Program-made: the position numbers and the translations under genes
Assembly: GCA_963972105.1 (NCBI GenBank)
Contig: CAXAVH010000135.1
Coordinates: 1-5,280, forward strand
From: NZQO01 sp002693605
GTDB taxonomy: Bacteria > Bacteroidota > Bacteroidia > Flavobacteriales > Flavobacteriaceae
Length of the DNA: 5,280 nucleotides
Direction: 5' to 3'
Shown here: piece after piece, positions 1-5,280 of the stretch
How positions within the stretch are numbered: position 1 is the stretch's first letter
How the letters are laid out: every line of letters begins with the position of its first letter
The notes under the pieces: model-generated
The model's input: only the letters and a program-made list of their open reading frames with translations
What the model was told of the DNA's origin: nothing
Database searches by the model: none

Positions 1-369
1 GAGATGAAGCAATACACCTACACCGGCGGCGCACACGGCTACGGTAGTACGCAATTTAAAAATTTCGACGTTCGAACTGGCGAAAAACTAGAAAGTTCGG
101 ATATCGTATCGGACCCGGACGGATTTCTAGCTTTGGCCGAACAAATGTTTCGTGAAAAGTTCGGTATTTCTTCCAACCAAAACATTAACGCCACCGGCTT
201 TTGGTTCGAAAATGATACGTATCATTTGCCAAAAACCATAGGCCTCTCCAGCCAAGGCATTATTCTGCACTATAACCCCTACGATATCGCGAGTTACGCC
301 GAAGGTGCCATCGAGCTAACCATTCCGTGGGAAAAGACAAAACCATTCGTAAACATAAACCTGCCGTAA
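1..369 (+). CDS. DUF3298 (RsiV-like) domain protein, 3' part
   Basis: This is the C-terminal part of a gene that begins before the window: the frame is open from base 1, so the ATG at position 4 is probably internal. The visible 122 codons match the DUF3298 domain known from RsiV-like proteins. An early GGAHG(x)G segment is followed by a 'FDVRTGEKL' turn, and the protein ends with the typical 'IPWEKTKPFVN' strand. Proteins of this type in Bacteroidota are usually exported or lipoproteins with a DUF4163 domain upstream; that part and any signal peptide lie outside the window. The biochemical role is unknown; in Bacillus RsiV the related domain binds lysozyme, but that should not be transferred here. 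The next gene starts 24 bp downstream on the same strand with no clear promoter between, so the two may be co-transcribed. Confidence 0.8.
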   Translation, partial: EMKQYTYTGGAHGYGSTQFKNFDVRTGEKLESSDIVSDPDGFLALAEQMFREKFGISSNQNINATGFWFENDTYHLPKTIGLSSQGIILHYNPYDIASYAEGAIELTIPWEKTKPFVNINLP

Positions 370-393
370 AAAAGGCAACGAAACAATTCTATT

Positions 394-747
394 ATGAAAA
401 AGGTATATTATCTCTCCACTTGTGATACTTGCAAAAAAATCATGGACGAACTGCAACTGGGCGACGCGTTCATAAAACAGGACATCAAGCAACAGGGCAT
501 AACCGAAACCGAGGTAGAGGAACTGCGCAACATTGCCGGTAGCTACGAGGCACTCTTTAGCCGGCGCGCCCGACTTTACAAGGAGCGCAATTTAAAGGAG
601 GAAAGATTGCTGGAAGAAGATTATAAAAATTTACTTTTGGAGCATTATACGTTTCTGAAGCGCCCCGTTATCGTAAACAATGACGAAATTTTTATTGGCA
701 ACAGTAAGAAAACGGTCGAAGCCGCCAGGAAATCAATCCAACAATAA
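394..747 (+). CDS. ArsC/Spx-family thioredoxin-fold protein
   Basis: A 117-residue protein, the usual length for the ArsC/Spx/YffB family of thioredoxin-fold proteins. It starts with a beta strand leading to a C10-D-T-C13 motif, has an Arg-rich stretch at 57-60 (R57, R58, R60), and carries the family's R90-P91 signature with cis-proline before the strand 'VIVNN'. C10 would be the reactive cysteine; the CxxC arrangement resembles Spx more than classical plasmid ArsC. Family members reduce arsenate, bind RNA polymerase (Spx) or have unknown redox roles. No arsenic-resistance gene (arsB, acr3, arsR) is visible nearby, so 'arsenate reductase' is a family label rather than a supported function. 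The stop codon abuts the start of the EamA transporter gene, which implies a shared transcript and coupled translation. Confidence 0.85.
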   Translation: MKKVYYLSTCDTCKKIMDELQLGDAFIKQDIKQQGITETEVEELRNIAGSYEALFSRRARLYKERNLKEERLLEEDYKNLLLEHYTFLKRPVIVNNDEIFIGNSKKTVEAARKSIQQ

Positions 748-1647
748 ATGAATGCACGCGTTGTAGCGCTGCTCGCCGCCACCGCGGCCAGCACGATATA
801 CGGAATTAACCATACCATTGCAAAGGGGCTAATGCCAGAGGTAATTGGCCCCTTTGGTTTTATCGTACTTCGCGTTCTGGGTGCCGCGGCATTATTTTGG
901 ATAATAAGCCTGTTCTACGCTTCGGAAAAGATTGCCCGGAAGGATTGGCTGCGTATCATCGCGTGTTCGTTCTTCGGAATGGTCCTTAATATGAATATGT
1001 TCTTTAAGGGACTGGAACTTTCAACTCCCATAAATAGCTCGGTAGTTATTACCCTATCGCCCGTATTGCTATTGGTGCTTTCCGCTTTTTTTCTGAAAGA
1101 GCGCATTACATGGCGAAAGGCCACGGGCATAGGAATCGGCCTAGCCGGGGCATTGGCATTGATACTTTTTGGAGCCAAGACACAGCCCAACGCCCCGAAC
1201 ATTCCGCTGGGAAACCTGCTTTTCATCGTCAACGCCGCCTCCTATTCGGTGTACCTTATATTGGTAAAACCATTAGTACAGAAATACAGCAGCATTACAC
1301 TCATGAAACTGTTCTTTTTGTTCGCGGTAATTATCAACCTGCCAATCGGTCTCGGCGAGTTTATGGAGGTCGCCTGGACGTCGCTCCCGTTCGACGTTAT
1401 TTGGAAGCTGGCATTTGTGGTAGTAGGGACCACCTTTTTAACGTACCTATTCAACATCTATGCACTGAAACAGCTAAGTCCCTCTACCATTGGTGCCTTT
1501 ATCTACCTCCAACCGGTCATTGCCACTATGTTCGCGATTCTGGTGGGAGCCGATAAGCTTACCCCAATCCAGCTCGTGGCCGCCGCGCTAATATTTTTTG
1601 GCGTGTTTCTTTCCACCCGCAAACCTAGGGCAAGGGGTCTTTCGTAA
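748..1647 (+). CDS. EamA-domain DMT-superfamily permease
   Basis: A 299-residue, strongly hydrophobic inner-membrane protein with the two tandem EamA repeats typical of drug/metabolite transporters, at about residues 5-140 and 152-291. Around ten membrane segments can be picked out. The first repeat ends with the recurring 'SAFFLKERITWRK' segment (about 112-124), and the second has the equivalent 'FIYLQPVIATMFAI' (about 241-254). The tail 'RKPRARGLS' is positively charged and presumably cytoplasmic. DMT carriers export or import amino acids, nucleosides and other small metabolites; the substrate cannot be inferred from this sequence. The ATG follows the TAA of the ArsC/Spx-like gene with no spacer, so translation is probably coupled and the two products may belong to one process, although a functional link is only an inference. 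Length is normal for the family and the gene is intact. Confidence 0.9.
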   Translation: MNARVVALLAATAASTIYGINHTIAKGLMPEVIGPFGFIVLRVLGAAALFWIISLFYASEKIARKDWLRIIACSFFGMVLNMNMFFKGLELSTPINSSVVITLSPVLLLVLSAFFLKERITWRKATGIGIGLAGALALILFGAKTQPNAPNIPLGNLLFIVNAASYSVYLILVKPLVQKYSSITLMKLFFLFAVIINLPIGLGEFMEVAWTSLPFDVIWKLAFVVVGTTFLTYLFNIYALKQLSPSTIGAFIYLQPVIATMFAILVGADKLTPIQLVAAALIFFGVFLSTRKPRARGLS

Positions 1648-1719
1648 CCCATTAACTATCCGCTAGAGATTTACACCGATACTAAATTTTCAGAAGGAAA
1701 AACTTTATGAAGGTATTCC

Positions 1720-2208
1720 TTAACCAAAAACTCGTTCTAAATTTTGTGGCTTTTGCCCGTGTTTTCGGGTATTGGCCTTAGTAATTATCTCGAAATCGTC
1801 TGTTTTGTCGACTCCATCTAGGAAGGAATAGAGCGATTCTGGAAGCGGCACCAATTTTCGAGACTCAAGGTCAATCCATGCCCCCAGCATTTCACAGCGA
1901 CCCAAGTTGTTGCCCTCATGGTCGTAAAAATTATGCCTGAACGCGAAGAACGTACCTTCTTCCGATAATCCCTTCAGTTGAAGTGACACCCGAATGGGCT
2001 TTTCCGGAAACGCTTCCTTGAAATAATACATGTGTTCGTAGAGCGCCACGGGGCCCAGGTTCATCTCGGCAAGATGATCTTGCCCAAATCCCTGCTCGCT
2101 GAAAAAGCTCATGCGGGTATGGCTCATGTAATCGATGTACGCACTGTTGCGCAAATGGCGGTTGGCGTCGACATCGTCCCATCTAATTTCAAATTCCTTT
2201 ATATACAT
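1720..2208 (-). CDS. 4HBT-fold acyl-CoA thioesterase
   Basis: A 162-residue hotdog-fold protein of the 4-hydroxybenzoyl-CoA thioesterase (YbgC/FadM-like) type, probably hydrolysing acyl-CoA esters in the cytoplasm. The N-terminal strand 'FEIRWDDVDANRH' is followed by 'LRNSAYIDYM', the family's D-x-D...H/N-N-x-x-Y signature. By comparison with characterised 4HBT enzymes, D14 is the likely catalytic residue. The rest shows the expected hotdog strands, including 'FPEKPIRVSLQLKGLSEEGTF' in the middle region, and length is slightly above the family norm because of a polar C-terminal tail. The start codon lies inside the 3' end of the upstream hydrolase gene (10-bp overlap), after a purine-rich AAGGAAAAAG. 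This indicates co-transcription and probable translational coupling, as last gene of the TetR-controlled operon. Acyl chain preference is unknown. Confidence 0.87.
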   Translation of the reverse strand: MYIKEFEIRWDDVDANRHLRNSAYIDYMSHTRMSFFSEQGFGQDHLAEMNLGPVALYEHMYYFKEAFPEKPIRVSLQLKGLSEEGTFFAFRHNFYDHEGNNLGRCEMLGAWIDLESRKLVPLPESLYSFLDGVDKTDDFEIITKANTRKHGQKPQNLERVFG

Positions 2209-3053
2209 ATGGCTTCTTTTTCCTTTTGGGTTATAAATTGCAAAATACGATCGGGCGTTTCTGGAGCGGTCAGGTTATGGTCCTGCCCGGTCGTAAAATA
2301 CGTTTGCAGGCTCGCTTTCTTCGGAATGGCGTCCCGAATCGGGGCTATGGGCGTTACCGCATCGGACTCCTCATGAACGACCAGCACGGGCGCCTCTACC
2401 TGCTTGAAAAATTGTTCCATTGTTAGCGTGTGGGCCGGAACCTTTAGCACCGAGTCTACCTTTATCAGCAGATTGTCCAACGTCTTGTTTTTGAGGTTTA
2501 AGGAATCCCTGAAAAAATCCAGGATCGAGTGCAATCCGGCCGGAGCACCCATCATCACGTATTGGTTTACCGGAATTTCAGGCTGGTGCAGAAACGTGTA
2601 AGCACCCACCAGGCTCCCCAACGAGTGGCAGACCATGGTATGGAACGCGCCGGTTCGCTGCAAGGTTTCCTCTACGGCGTGGCGATACATTTCGATGTTT
2701 AGTTTGTTGCCCCTGGAAAGCCCATGGGCCGGCGCATCAATACTGTAAACCGTATACTCGGCCAGATCTAGCCTATCCAGATACGGTTGCCACCTTTTGG
2801 AATGACTCATCCAACCGTGGAGAAATAGTATTTTCTTGGGGCCATTACCCCAACTGTGCAAAGCGACGTCAGCTTCGGGCAACTTTAAATATTGGGTCGT
2901 CGCAGTCTGGAAAAATGCGATGCCTTCTTCCGATATCGGCACTTTATCTACCCGGCACAAAATCTTGAACGCATGTTCCCTGTTCAGCTTCGGAAAGACC
3001 GGCGCCGTCGTGTTCAAATAGCCTCCAACAAGTTTTGGTATAATCTTATTCAT
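2199..3053 (-). CDS. Alpha/beta hydrolase in TetR-controlled operon
   Basis: A 284-residue soluble serine hydrolase of the alpha/beta fold (MhpC/lipase-esterase-like). In order: the oxyanion-hole strand 'ILFLHGW' (HG at 79-80), 'YSIDAPAHGLS' after strand 4 (about 104-113), nucleophile elbow C142-H-S144-L-G, acid D231 in 'HEESDAVTP', and base H259 in 'GQDHNLTAP'. The catalytic triad is complete. The elbow departs from GxSxG by having Cys in place of the first Gly. The frame is open up to an ATG at 3116, but the start at 3053 is preferred: the extra 21 residues would be encoded across a TetR-type operator, and the spacing from that operator to the ATG at 3053 is the same as at the tetR start. 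The hydrolase gene lies 40 bp downstream of tetR and overlaps the thioesterase gene. Substrate unknown; an ester or thioester is a reasonable guess. Confidence 0.85.
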   Translation of the reverse strand: MNKIIPKLVGGYLNTTAPVFPKLNREHAFKILCRVDKVPISEEGIAFFQTATTQYLKLPEADVALHSWGNGPKKILFLHGWMSHSKRWQPYLDRLDLAEYTVYSIDAPAHGLSRGNKLNIEMYRHAVEETLQRTGAFHTMVCHSLGSLVGAYTFLHQPEIPVNQYVMMGAPAGLHSILDFFRDSLNLKNKTLDNLLIKVDSVLKVPAHTLTMEQFFKQVEAPVLVVHEESDAVTPIAPIRDAIPKKASLQTYFTTGQDHNLTAPETPDRILQFITQKEKEAICI

Positions 3054-3057
3054 ATAA

Positions 3058-3089
3058 TCTAGATACCGTAGGGTATCTCCCTTTTCAAA
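3058..3089 (-). promoter_or_regulatory. Candidate internal promoter for hydrolase-thioesterase
   Basis: On the minus strand a -33-like TTTTG (TTTG at 3086-3089) is followed after 20 nt by TATCTAGA (3058-3065), a degraded version of the Bacteroidota -7 element TAnnTTTG. The ATG follows 4 nt later. The arrangement copies that of the tetR promoter, with the operator covering the spacer and -7 box. The poor right half of the -7 box lowers confidence. Confidence 0.5.
3061..3078. promoter_or_regulatory. TetR operator 2, upstream of hydrolase gene
   Basis: Inverted repeat AGATACC-GTAG-GGTATCT with perfect 7-bp arms, in the gap between tetR and the hydrolase start. It shares its core GATACC-N4-GGTATC and its 8-nt distance to the ATG with the repeat upstream of tetR. 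Assigned to the neighbouring TetR protein by inference. Confidence 0.78.
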
Positions 3090-3093
3090 ATTT

Positions 3094-3684
3094 TTAAACG
3101 GAAATCTGCGCCACAAGATTCCTAAGATGGGAAACTGTCTTGGTTATCGCCTCCGTATTCTGCTCAAGCTTGCTCATCATGATCCCACCTTCCAAGGTGG
3201 CGATAAACAGGGTACTGTAAAGTGCGACATCGGTATTGGGCCGTACCTGCCCGTTCTTAATTCCGTTTTCGAACAATTTGGCGACCGATTCCTTTAATTT
3301 CGCTAGCATATGGAATGCTTGTTGCCGAAGTACAGGGTTGCTGTCGTCCGCCTCGACCGCTGCATTCATTAAAGGGCAACCCCCTTCATAAAGGGGCGTG
3401 TTCATATAGTTCTCGAAAAAGGCGAAAATCGCCTCGCATTTTTCCTGAAACGTGCCCGCCTGCCTAATGGCCAACCCGAGTTCGGAGAACATAACGGTAG
3501 ACAGTGTTTGGAGCGCGTGCTTTTCAAGGTCCTGCTTACTTTCAAAATGGCGATAAATTGCCCCCTTGGTAAAACCCGTGGCCTTGGTAATATCGCTTAT
3601 GGAAGTAGCCTTATAGCCTTGTGTATTAAATAGGTTGGCACTTTCCCGCAATATAGTCTGCTTGGTGGCTTCCGAGTTTCTCAT
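3094..3684 (-). CDS. TetR/AcrR-family transcriptional repressor
   Basis: A 196-residue one-component regulator of typical TetR length. Residues 1-60 form the TetR_N DNA-binding domain: 'ILRESANLFNTQGYKATSISDI' leads into the helix-turn-helix 'ITKATGFTKGAIYRHFESK' (about 32-50), with the characteristic YxHF recognition-helix end. The C-terminal ligand-binding part contains 'YEGGCPLMNAAVEADDSNPVLR' at about 99-120, a pattern shared with the TetR branch that includes AcuR- and NemR-like regulators; C83 and C103 are its only cysteines. The ligand is unknown. It is the first gene of an operon with an alpha/beta hydrolase and an acyl-CoA thioesterase. Inverted repeats of the kind bound by TetR dimers overlap its own promoter and the hydrolase promoter, so autorepression and control of the two enzymes are likely. 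The ATG lies only 4 nt after the -7 box, and no in-frame Met follows until about residue 65, so this start is firm despite the lack of a leader. Confidence 0.92.
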   Translation of the reverse strand: MRNSEATKQTILRESANLFNTQGYKATSISDITKATGFTKGAIYRHFESKQDLEKHALQTLSTVMFSELGLAIRQAGTFQEKCEAIFAFFENYMNTPLYEGGCPLMNAAVEADDSNPVLRQQAFHMLAKLKESVAKLFENGIKNGQVRPNTDVALYSTLFIATLEGGIMMSKLEQNTEAITKTVSHLRNLVAQISV

Positions 3685-3688
3685 GGTA

Positions 3689-3719
3689 CAAAGATACCGA
3701 TTGGTATCTTATTTGCAAA
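3689..3719 (-). promoter_or_regulatory. tetR promoter, Bacteroidota -33/-7 type
   Basis: On the minus strand TTTG (3716-3719) and a perfect TAnnTTTG element, TATCTTTG (3689-3696), are separated by 19 nt, matching the Bacteroidota consensus. Only 4 nt separate the -7 box from the tetR ATG, so the transcript should start at or next to the start codon. The operator overlaps the -7 box and spacer, so bound repressor would block RNA polymerase. Confidence 0.78.
3691..3710. promoter_or_regulatory. TetR operator 1, upstream of tetR
   Basis: A 20-bp inverted repeat with perfect 8-bp arms, AAGATACC-GATT-GGTATCTT, ending 6 nt before the tetR ATG and overlapping its -7 element. Size and symmetry are those of a TetR-dimer site, and the position implies autorepression. 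The core recurs at 3062-3077. Confidence 0.85.
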
Positions 3720-3748
3720 AACCCATCGGTACTTTAGGATAGTTTTAA

Positions 3749-3756
3749 TAAATTTG
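3749..3756 (+). promoter_or_regulatory. -7 element of YheT-like hydrolase promoter
   Basis: TAAATTTG matches the Bacteroidota -7 consensus TAnnTTTG and lies 16 nt before the ATG at 3773, leaving a short leader with no Shine-Dalgarno site. No good -33 TTTG is found at 19-21 nt upstream, where the sequence reads around CATCGG. Confidence 0.55.
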
Positions 3757-3772
3757 AACCAAACACCACCCT

Positions 3773-4726
3773 ATGCCCTTGGTTAAGGCCAAATTTACGG
3801 CCAGCGCACTGTTCAGGAATGCCCATTTTGCCACAATTTATTCGGCAAAGCTGCGGCCTACTCCCCATTTGCCGCAGCAACGGGAGCGGCTACTTCTGGC
3901 GGACGGTGATTTCCTGGACCTCGATTTTTCATATTCCGAAGAAAATTCCAAGATTGCCATCCTCATCCACGGGTTGGAGGGAAATGCACAGCGCACCTAT
4001 ATGAAGGGCCAGGGCCATCATCTGCTTGCCAACGGGTGGGACGTTTGTGCTGTAAACCTCCGCGGCTGCAGTGGCGAACCCAATTTGCAATTCGCCTCCT
4101 ACAATGCGGGGAAGACCGAAGATTTGCACGCCATAGTAGAATATATTAGGAACAAGGACCGCTATGCGAAAATCGCCCTCGTTGGGTTCAGCCTTGGGGG
4201 GAATCTAGTGCTGAAATATCTCGGAGAACGATCAGCGGTCCCTTCCGAAATCGCACGGGCAGTCGCCATTTCCACACCGTTGAACCTGCGCGGCACGCTC
4301 GAGTCGCTCTCGCAATTCAACAATTGGGTATACCGTACTTCCTTTCTGCATAACCTAAAGAAGAAATACCGCCAAAAAATGCAACAGTTTCCCGAGCGGA
4401 TGAACGGGGAAGAACTGCGTAAGATAGATTCGCTCTTGGAGTTCGACCACCGCTATACAGCGCCCGCACACGGGTTTGAGGACGCCTATGATTATTACTC
4501 CAAGAACAGTAGCGGCCAGTTCATTCAGTCAATAGAGATTCCGGTCCTGTTGCTTAACGCGCAGAACGACACGTTTCTCTCTTCCGATTCGTACCCGAAA
4601 CGCTTCGCCAAAAATTCGGGCACTTTTTACCTAGAAACGCCCACTTACGGCGGGCACGTAGGTTTCCACGAGACCAACCAACTTTATTATTCAGAAAGAA
4701 GAACCTTACAATTTATCGATGGCTAA
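3773..4726 (+). CDS. YheT-like alpha/beta hydrolase
   Basis: A 317-residue serine hydrolase of the YheT/ABHD1-3-like branch of the alpha/beta fold (COG0429 type), length typical. The N-terminal 'LFRNAHFATIYSAKLR' (13-28) corresponds to the family's 'NPHLQT' segment, though altered. Then come 'LIHGLEG' (HG 66-67, oxyanion hole), 'VNLRGCSGE' (94-102), nucleophile elbow G138-F-S140-L-G-G, the family-typical 'FDHRYTAPAHGFEDAYDYY' (224-242), acid D266 in 'NAQNDTF', and base H295 in 'YGGHVGF'. The triad is complete, so the enzyme should be active; YheT substrates are poorly known, with esters suspected. It is transcribed divergently from tetR across an 88-bp gap, with its own -7 element. It overlaps the SdpI-like gene by 8 bp, implying one transcript. 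It is unrelated in sequence detail to the other hydrolase, so they are not recent duplicates. Confidence 0.9.
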   Translation: MPLVKAKFTASALFRNAHFATIYSAKLRPTPHLPQQRERLLLADGDFLDLDFSYSEENSKIAILIHGLEGNAQRTYMKGQGHHLLANGWDVCAVNLRGCSGEPNLQFASYNAGKTEDLHAIVEYIRNKDRYAKIALVGFSLGGNLVLKYLGERSAVPSEIARAVAISTPLNLRGTLESLSQFNNWVYRTSFLHNLKKKYRQKMQQFPERMNGEELRKIDSLLEFDHRYTAPAHGFEDAYDYYSKNSSGQFIQSIEIPVLLLNAQNDTFLSSDSYPKRFAKNSGTFYLETPTYGGHVGFHETNQLYYSERRTLQFIDG

Positions 4727-5072
4727 CGAAACACAACTGCTATTGAGCCTAGCGTACATCGCGCTAATGCTCCTGTTGGGATTAATTTTCAGAAAATTTC
4801 CGCCCAAAAAAATCAATTCGCTTTATGGATACCGCACCAAAAGGTCGATGGCGAACCAGGCCACCTGGCGGGCCGCCAATGGTTATTGGACCCGTGTTTA
4901 CCTCAAGTCGCATCTGTACCTGTTAGCGCTACCGCCCGTGCTGTATTTCGTATATCCAGAATTCAATGTCCTCGTTACGGTCATTGTCCACTCAGTAGTC
5001 CTGCTGTTGATGATTCCCGCAACCGAGCGGTACCTCCGCCAGAAATTCAACGCGCAGGGCGGGCCCAAATAA
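4719..5072 (+). CDS. SdpI-family small integral membrane protein
   Basis: A 117-residue membrane protein resembling the SdpI/YfhL-type domain. Three membrane segments are visible at about residues 6-25, 64-80 and 83-101. Between the first two is the conserved polar block 'PPKKINSLYGYRTKRSMANQATWRAANGYW' split over 28-57, whose 'P..INslyGYRT.rSm.n..tW..AN' pattern is the family hallmark. SdpI itself is the immunity protein against the SdpC toxin in Bacillus, but short single-domain homologues are widespread and mostly of unknown function; no toxin gene is seen here, so immunity is not implied. The start codon lies within the end of the YheT-like gene (8-bp overlap, different frame), so translation is probably coupled and expression depends on the upstream promoter. 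Confidence 0.85.
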   Translation: MANETQLLLSLAYIALMLLLGLIFRKFPPKKINSLYGYRTKRSMANQATWRAANGYWTRVYLKSHLYLLALPPVLYFVYPEFNVLVTVIVHSVVLLLMIPATERYLRQKFNAQGGPK

Positions 5073-5101
5073 TTAGGCGTTCCCAATTCATAATTGATTA
5101 G

Positions 5102-5109
5102 TACCTTTG
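5102..5109 (+). promoter_or_regulatory. -7 element of yicC promoter
   Basis: TACCTTTG is a perfect match to the Bacteroidota TAnnTTTG element and lies 18 nt before the yicC ATG, in the 55-bp gap after the SdpI-like gene. The -33 region (around 5078-5083) is only a weak match. It suggests that yicC starts a new transcription unit. Confidence 0.65.
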
Positions 5110-5127
5110 TGCCTAAAGCAAAAGTGT

Positions 5128-5280
5128 ATGATCCAGTCCATGACCGGCTACGGCAAGAGCGTTTTGCAGTTGCCCTCCAAGAAGATTACGGTTGAAATTA
5201 AATCGCTGAACAGCAAAAACCTCGATTTGAACGCGAGAGTGCCCTCTGCCTATCGGGAAAAGGAACTGGAACTGCGCAAC
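5128..5280 (+). CDS. yicC: YicC/YloC-family endoribonuclease, 5' part
   Basis: The first 51 codons of a gene that runs off the window. The start 'MIQSMTGYGKS' is the near-invariant N-terminus of YicC/YloC proteins, followed by 'VEIKSLNSKNLDLNARVP', which also matches the family (usual form 'veirSvNsryLdi..rlP'). YicC is a conserved stress-associated protein; E. coli YicC and relatives have been described as endoribonucleases. The family is usually about 290 residues, so most of the protein, including the C-terminal DUF1732 part, is missing here. The ATG is set by the conserved N-terminus and is preceded by a weak purine stretch (AAAGCAAAAG) and by its own -7 element. In flavobacteria gmk often follows; that lies outside the window. 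Confidence 0.93.
   Translation, partial: MIQSMTGYGKSVLQLPSKKITVEIKSLNSKNLDLNARVPSAYREKELELRN

Noticed and set aside
1110..1556. 148-codon open frame inside the EamA gene, and similar long frames opposite or inside other genes
   Set aside because: These lie wholly within well-supported genes in other frames, have low-complexity or Arg/His/Pro-rich translations, and match no family I recognise.
1674..1682. ACCGATACT resembling part of the TetR operator downstream of the EamA gene
   Set aside because: It lacks the ACC-N4-GGT arrangement and the second arm, and lies in a convergent gap with no promoter.
1694..1721. AAGGAA ... TTCCTT inverted repeat between the convergent EamA and thioesterase genes
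   Set aside because: The stem has only 6 A/T-rich pairs with a 16-nt loop and no U tract on either strand, too weak to call a bidirectional terminator. I see no clear terminator in the 72-bp gap.
3094..3684. Possible redox switch in the TetR protein based on the GGCP cysteine (C103)
   Set aside because: The motif resembles the NemR-like branch, but by my manual comparison C103 does not fall at the position of the reactive Cys106 of E. coli NemR, so no redox sensing is claimed.
5084..5096. Small palindrome CAATT-CAT-AATTG upstream of the yicC -7 element
   Set aside because: Five A/T-rich pairs with a 3-nt loop can arise by chance, no second copy is seen in the window, and there is no T run to support a terminator.
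1..5280. Mobile element, CRISPR array, tRNA/rRNA, phage or defence island signature
   Set aside because: No transposase, integrase, direct-repeat array, terminal inverted repeat or RNA-gene signature was found, and composition and gene density are even throughout.

Overview
The window looks like an ordinary chromosomal segment of a marine-type flavobacterium (Bacteroidota, Flavobacteriaceae-like). The main clue is the promoters: several gene starts carry the Bacteroidota -7 element TAnnTTTG instead of sigma70-type boxes, and Shine-Dalgarno sites are weak or absent. The protein families (DUF3298, Spx/ArsC-like, SdpI-like, YheT-like, YicC) fit the same group. Base composition is moderate and even, and I see no mobile element, RNA gene or CRISPR array.

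Left part (1-1647, + strand): the 3' end of a DUF3298 protein, an ArsC/Spx-like thioredoxin-fold protein and an EamA/DMT permease. The last two abut directly (TAA immediately followed by ATG). Middle part (1720-3684, - strand), convergent with the left part: a probable operon of a TetR-family regulator, an alpha/beta hydrolase and a 4HBT-fold acyl-CoA thioesterase, in that order. The last two genes overlap by 10 bp. Right part (3773-5072, + strand), divergent from tetR: a YheT-like alpha/beta hydrolase overlapping by 8 bp a small SdpI-family membrane protein. The window ends in the first 51 codons of yicC, which has its own -7 element.

The most notable point is regulatory. The inverted repeat GATACC-N4-GGTATC occurs twice: just upstream of tetR, and in the short gap between tetR and the hydrolase. 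In both places it lies 8 nt before the ATG, 4 nt separate a -7-like TATCtttg/TATCtaga box from the ATG, and a -33-like TTTTG sits 19-20 nt further upstream. This points to a self-regulated cassette in which the TetR protein represses both its own promoter and a second internal promoter driving hydrolase plus thioesterase. It also fixes the hydrolase start at 3053 and suggests leaderless or nearly leaderless mRNAs. The likely theme is handling of an acyl ester or acyl-CoA compound, but the ligand and substrate cannot be read from the sequence.
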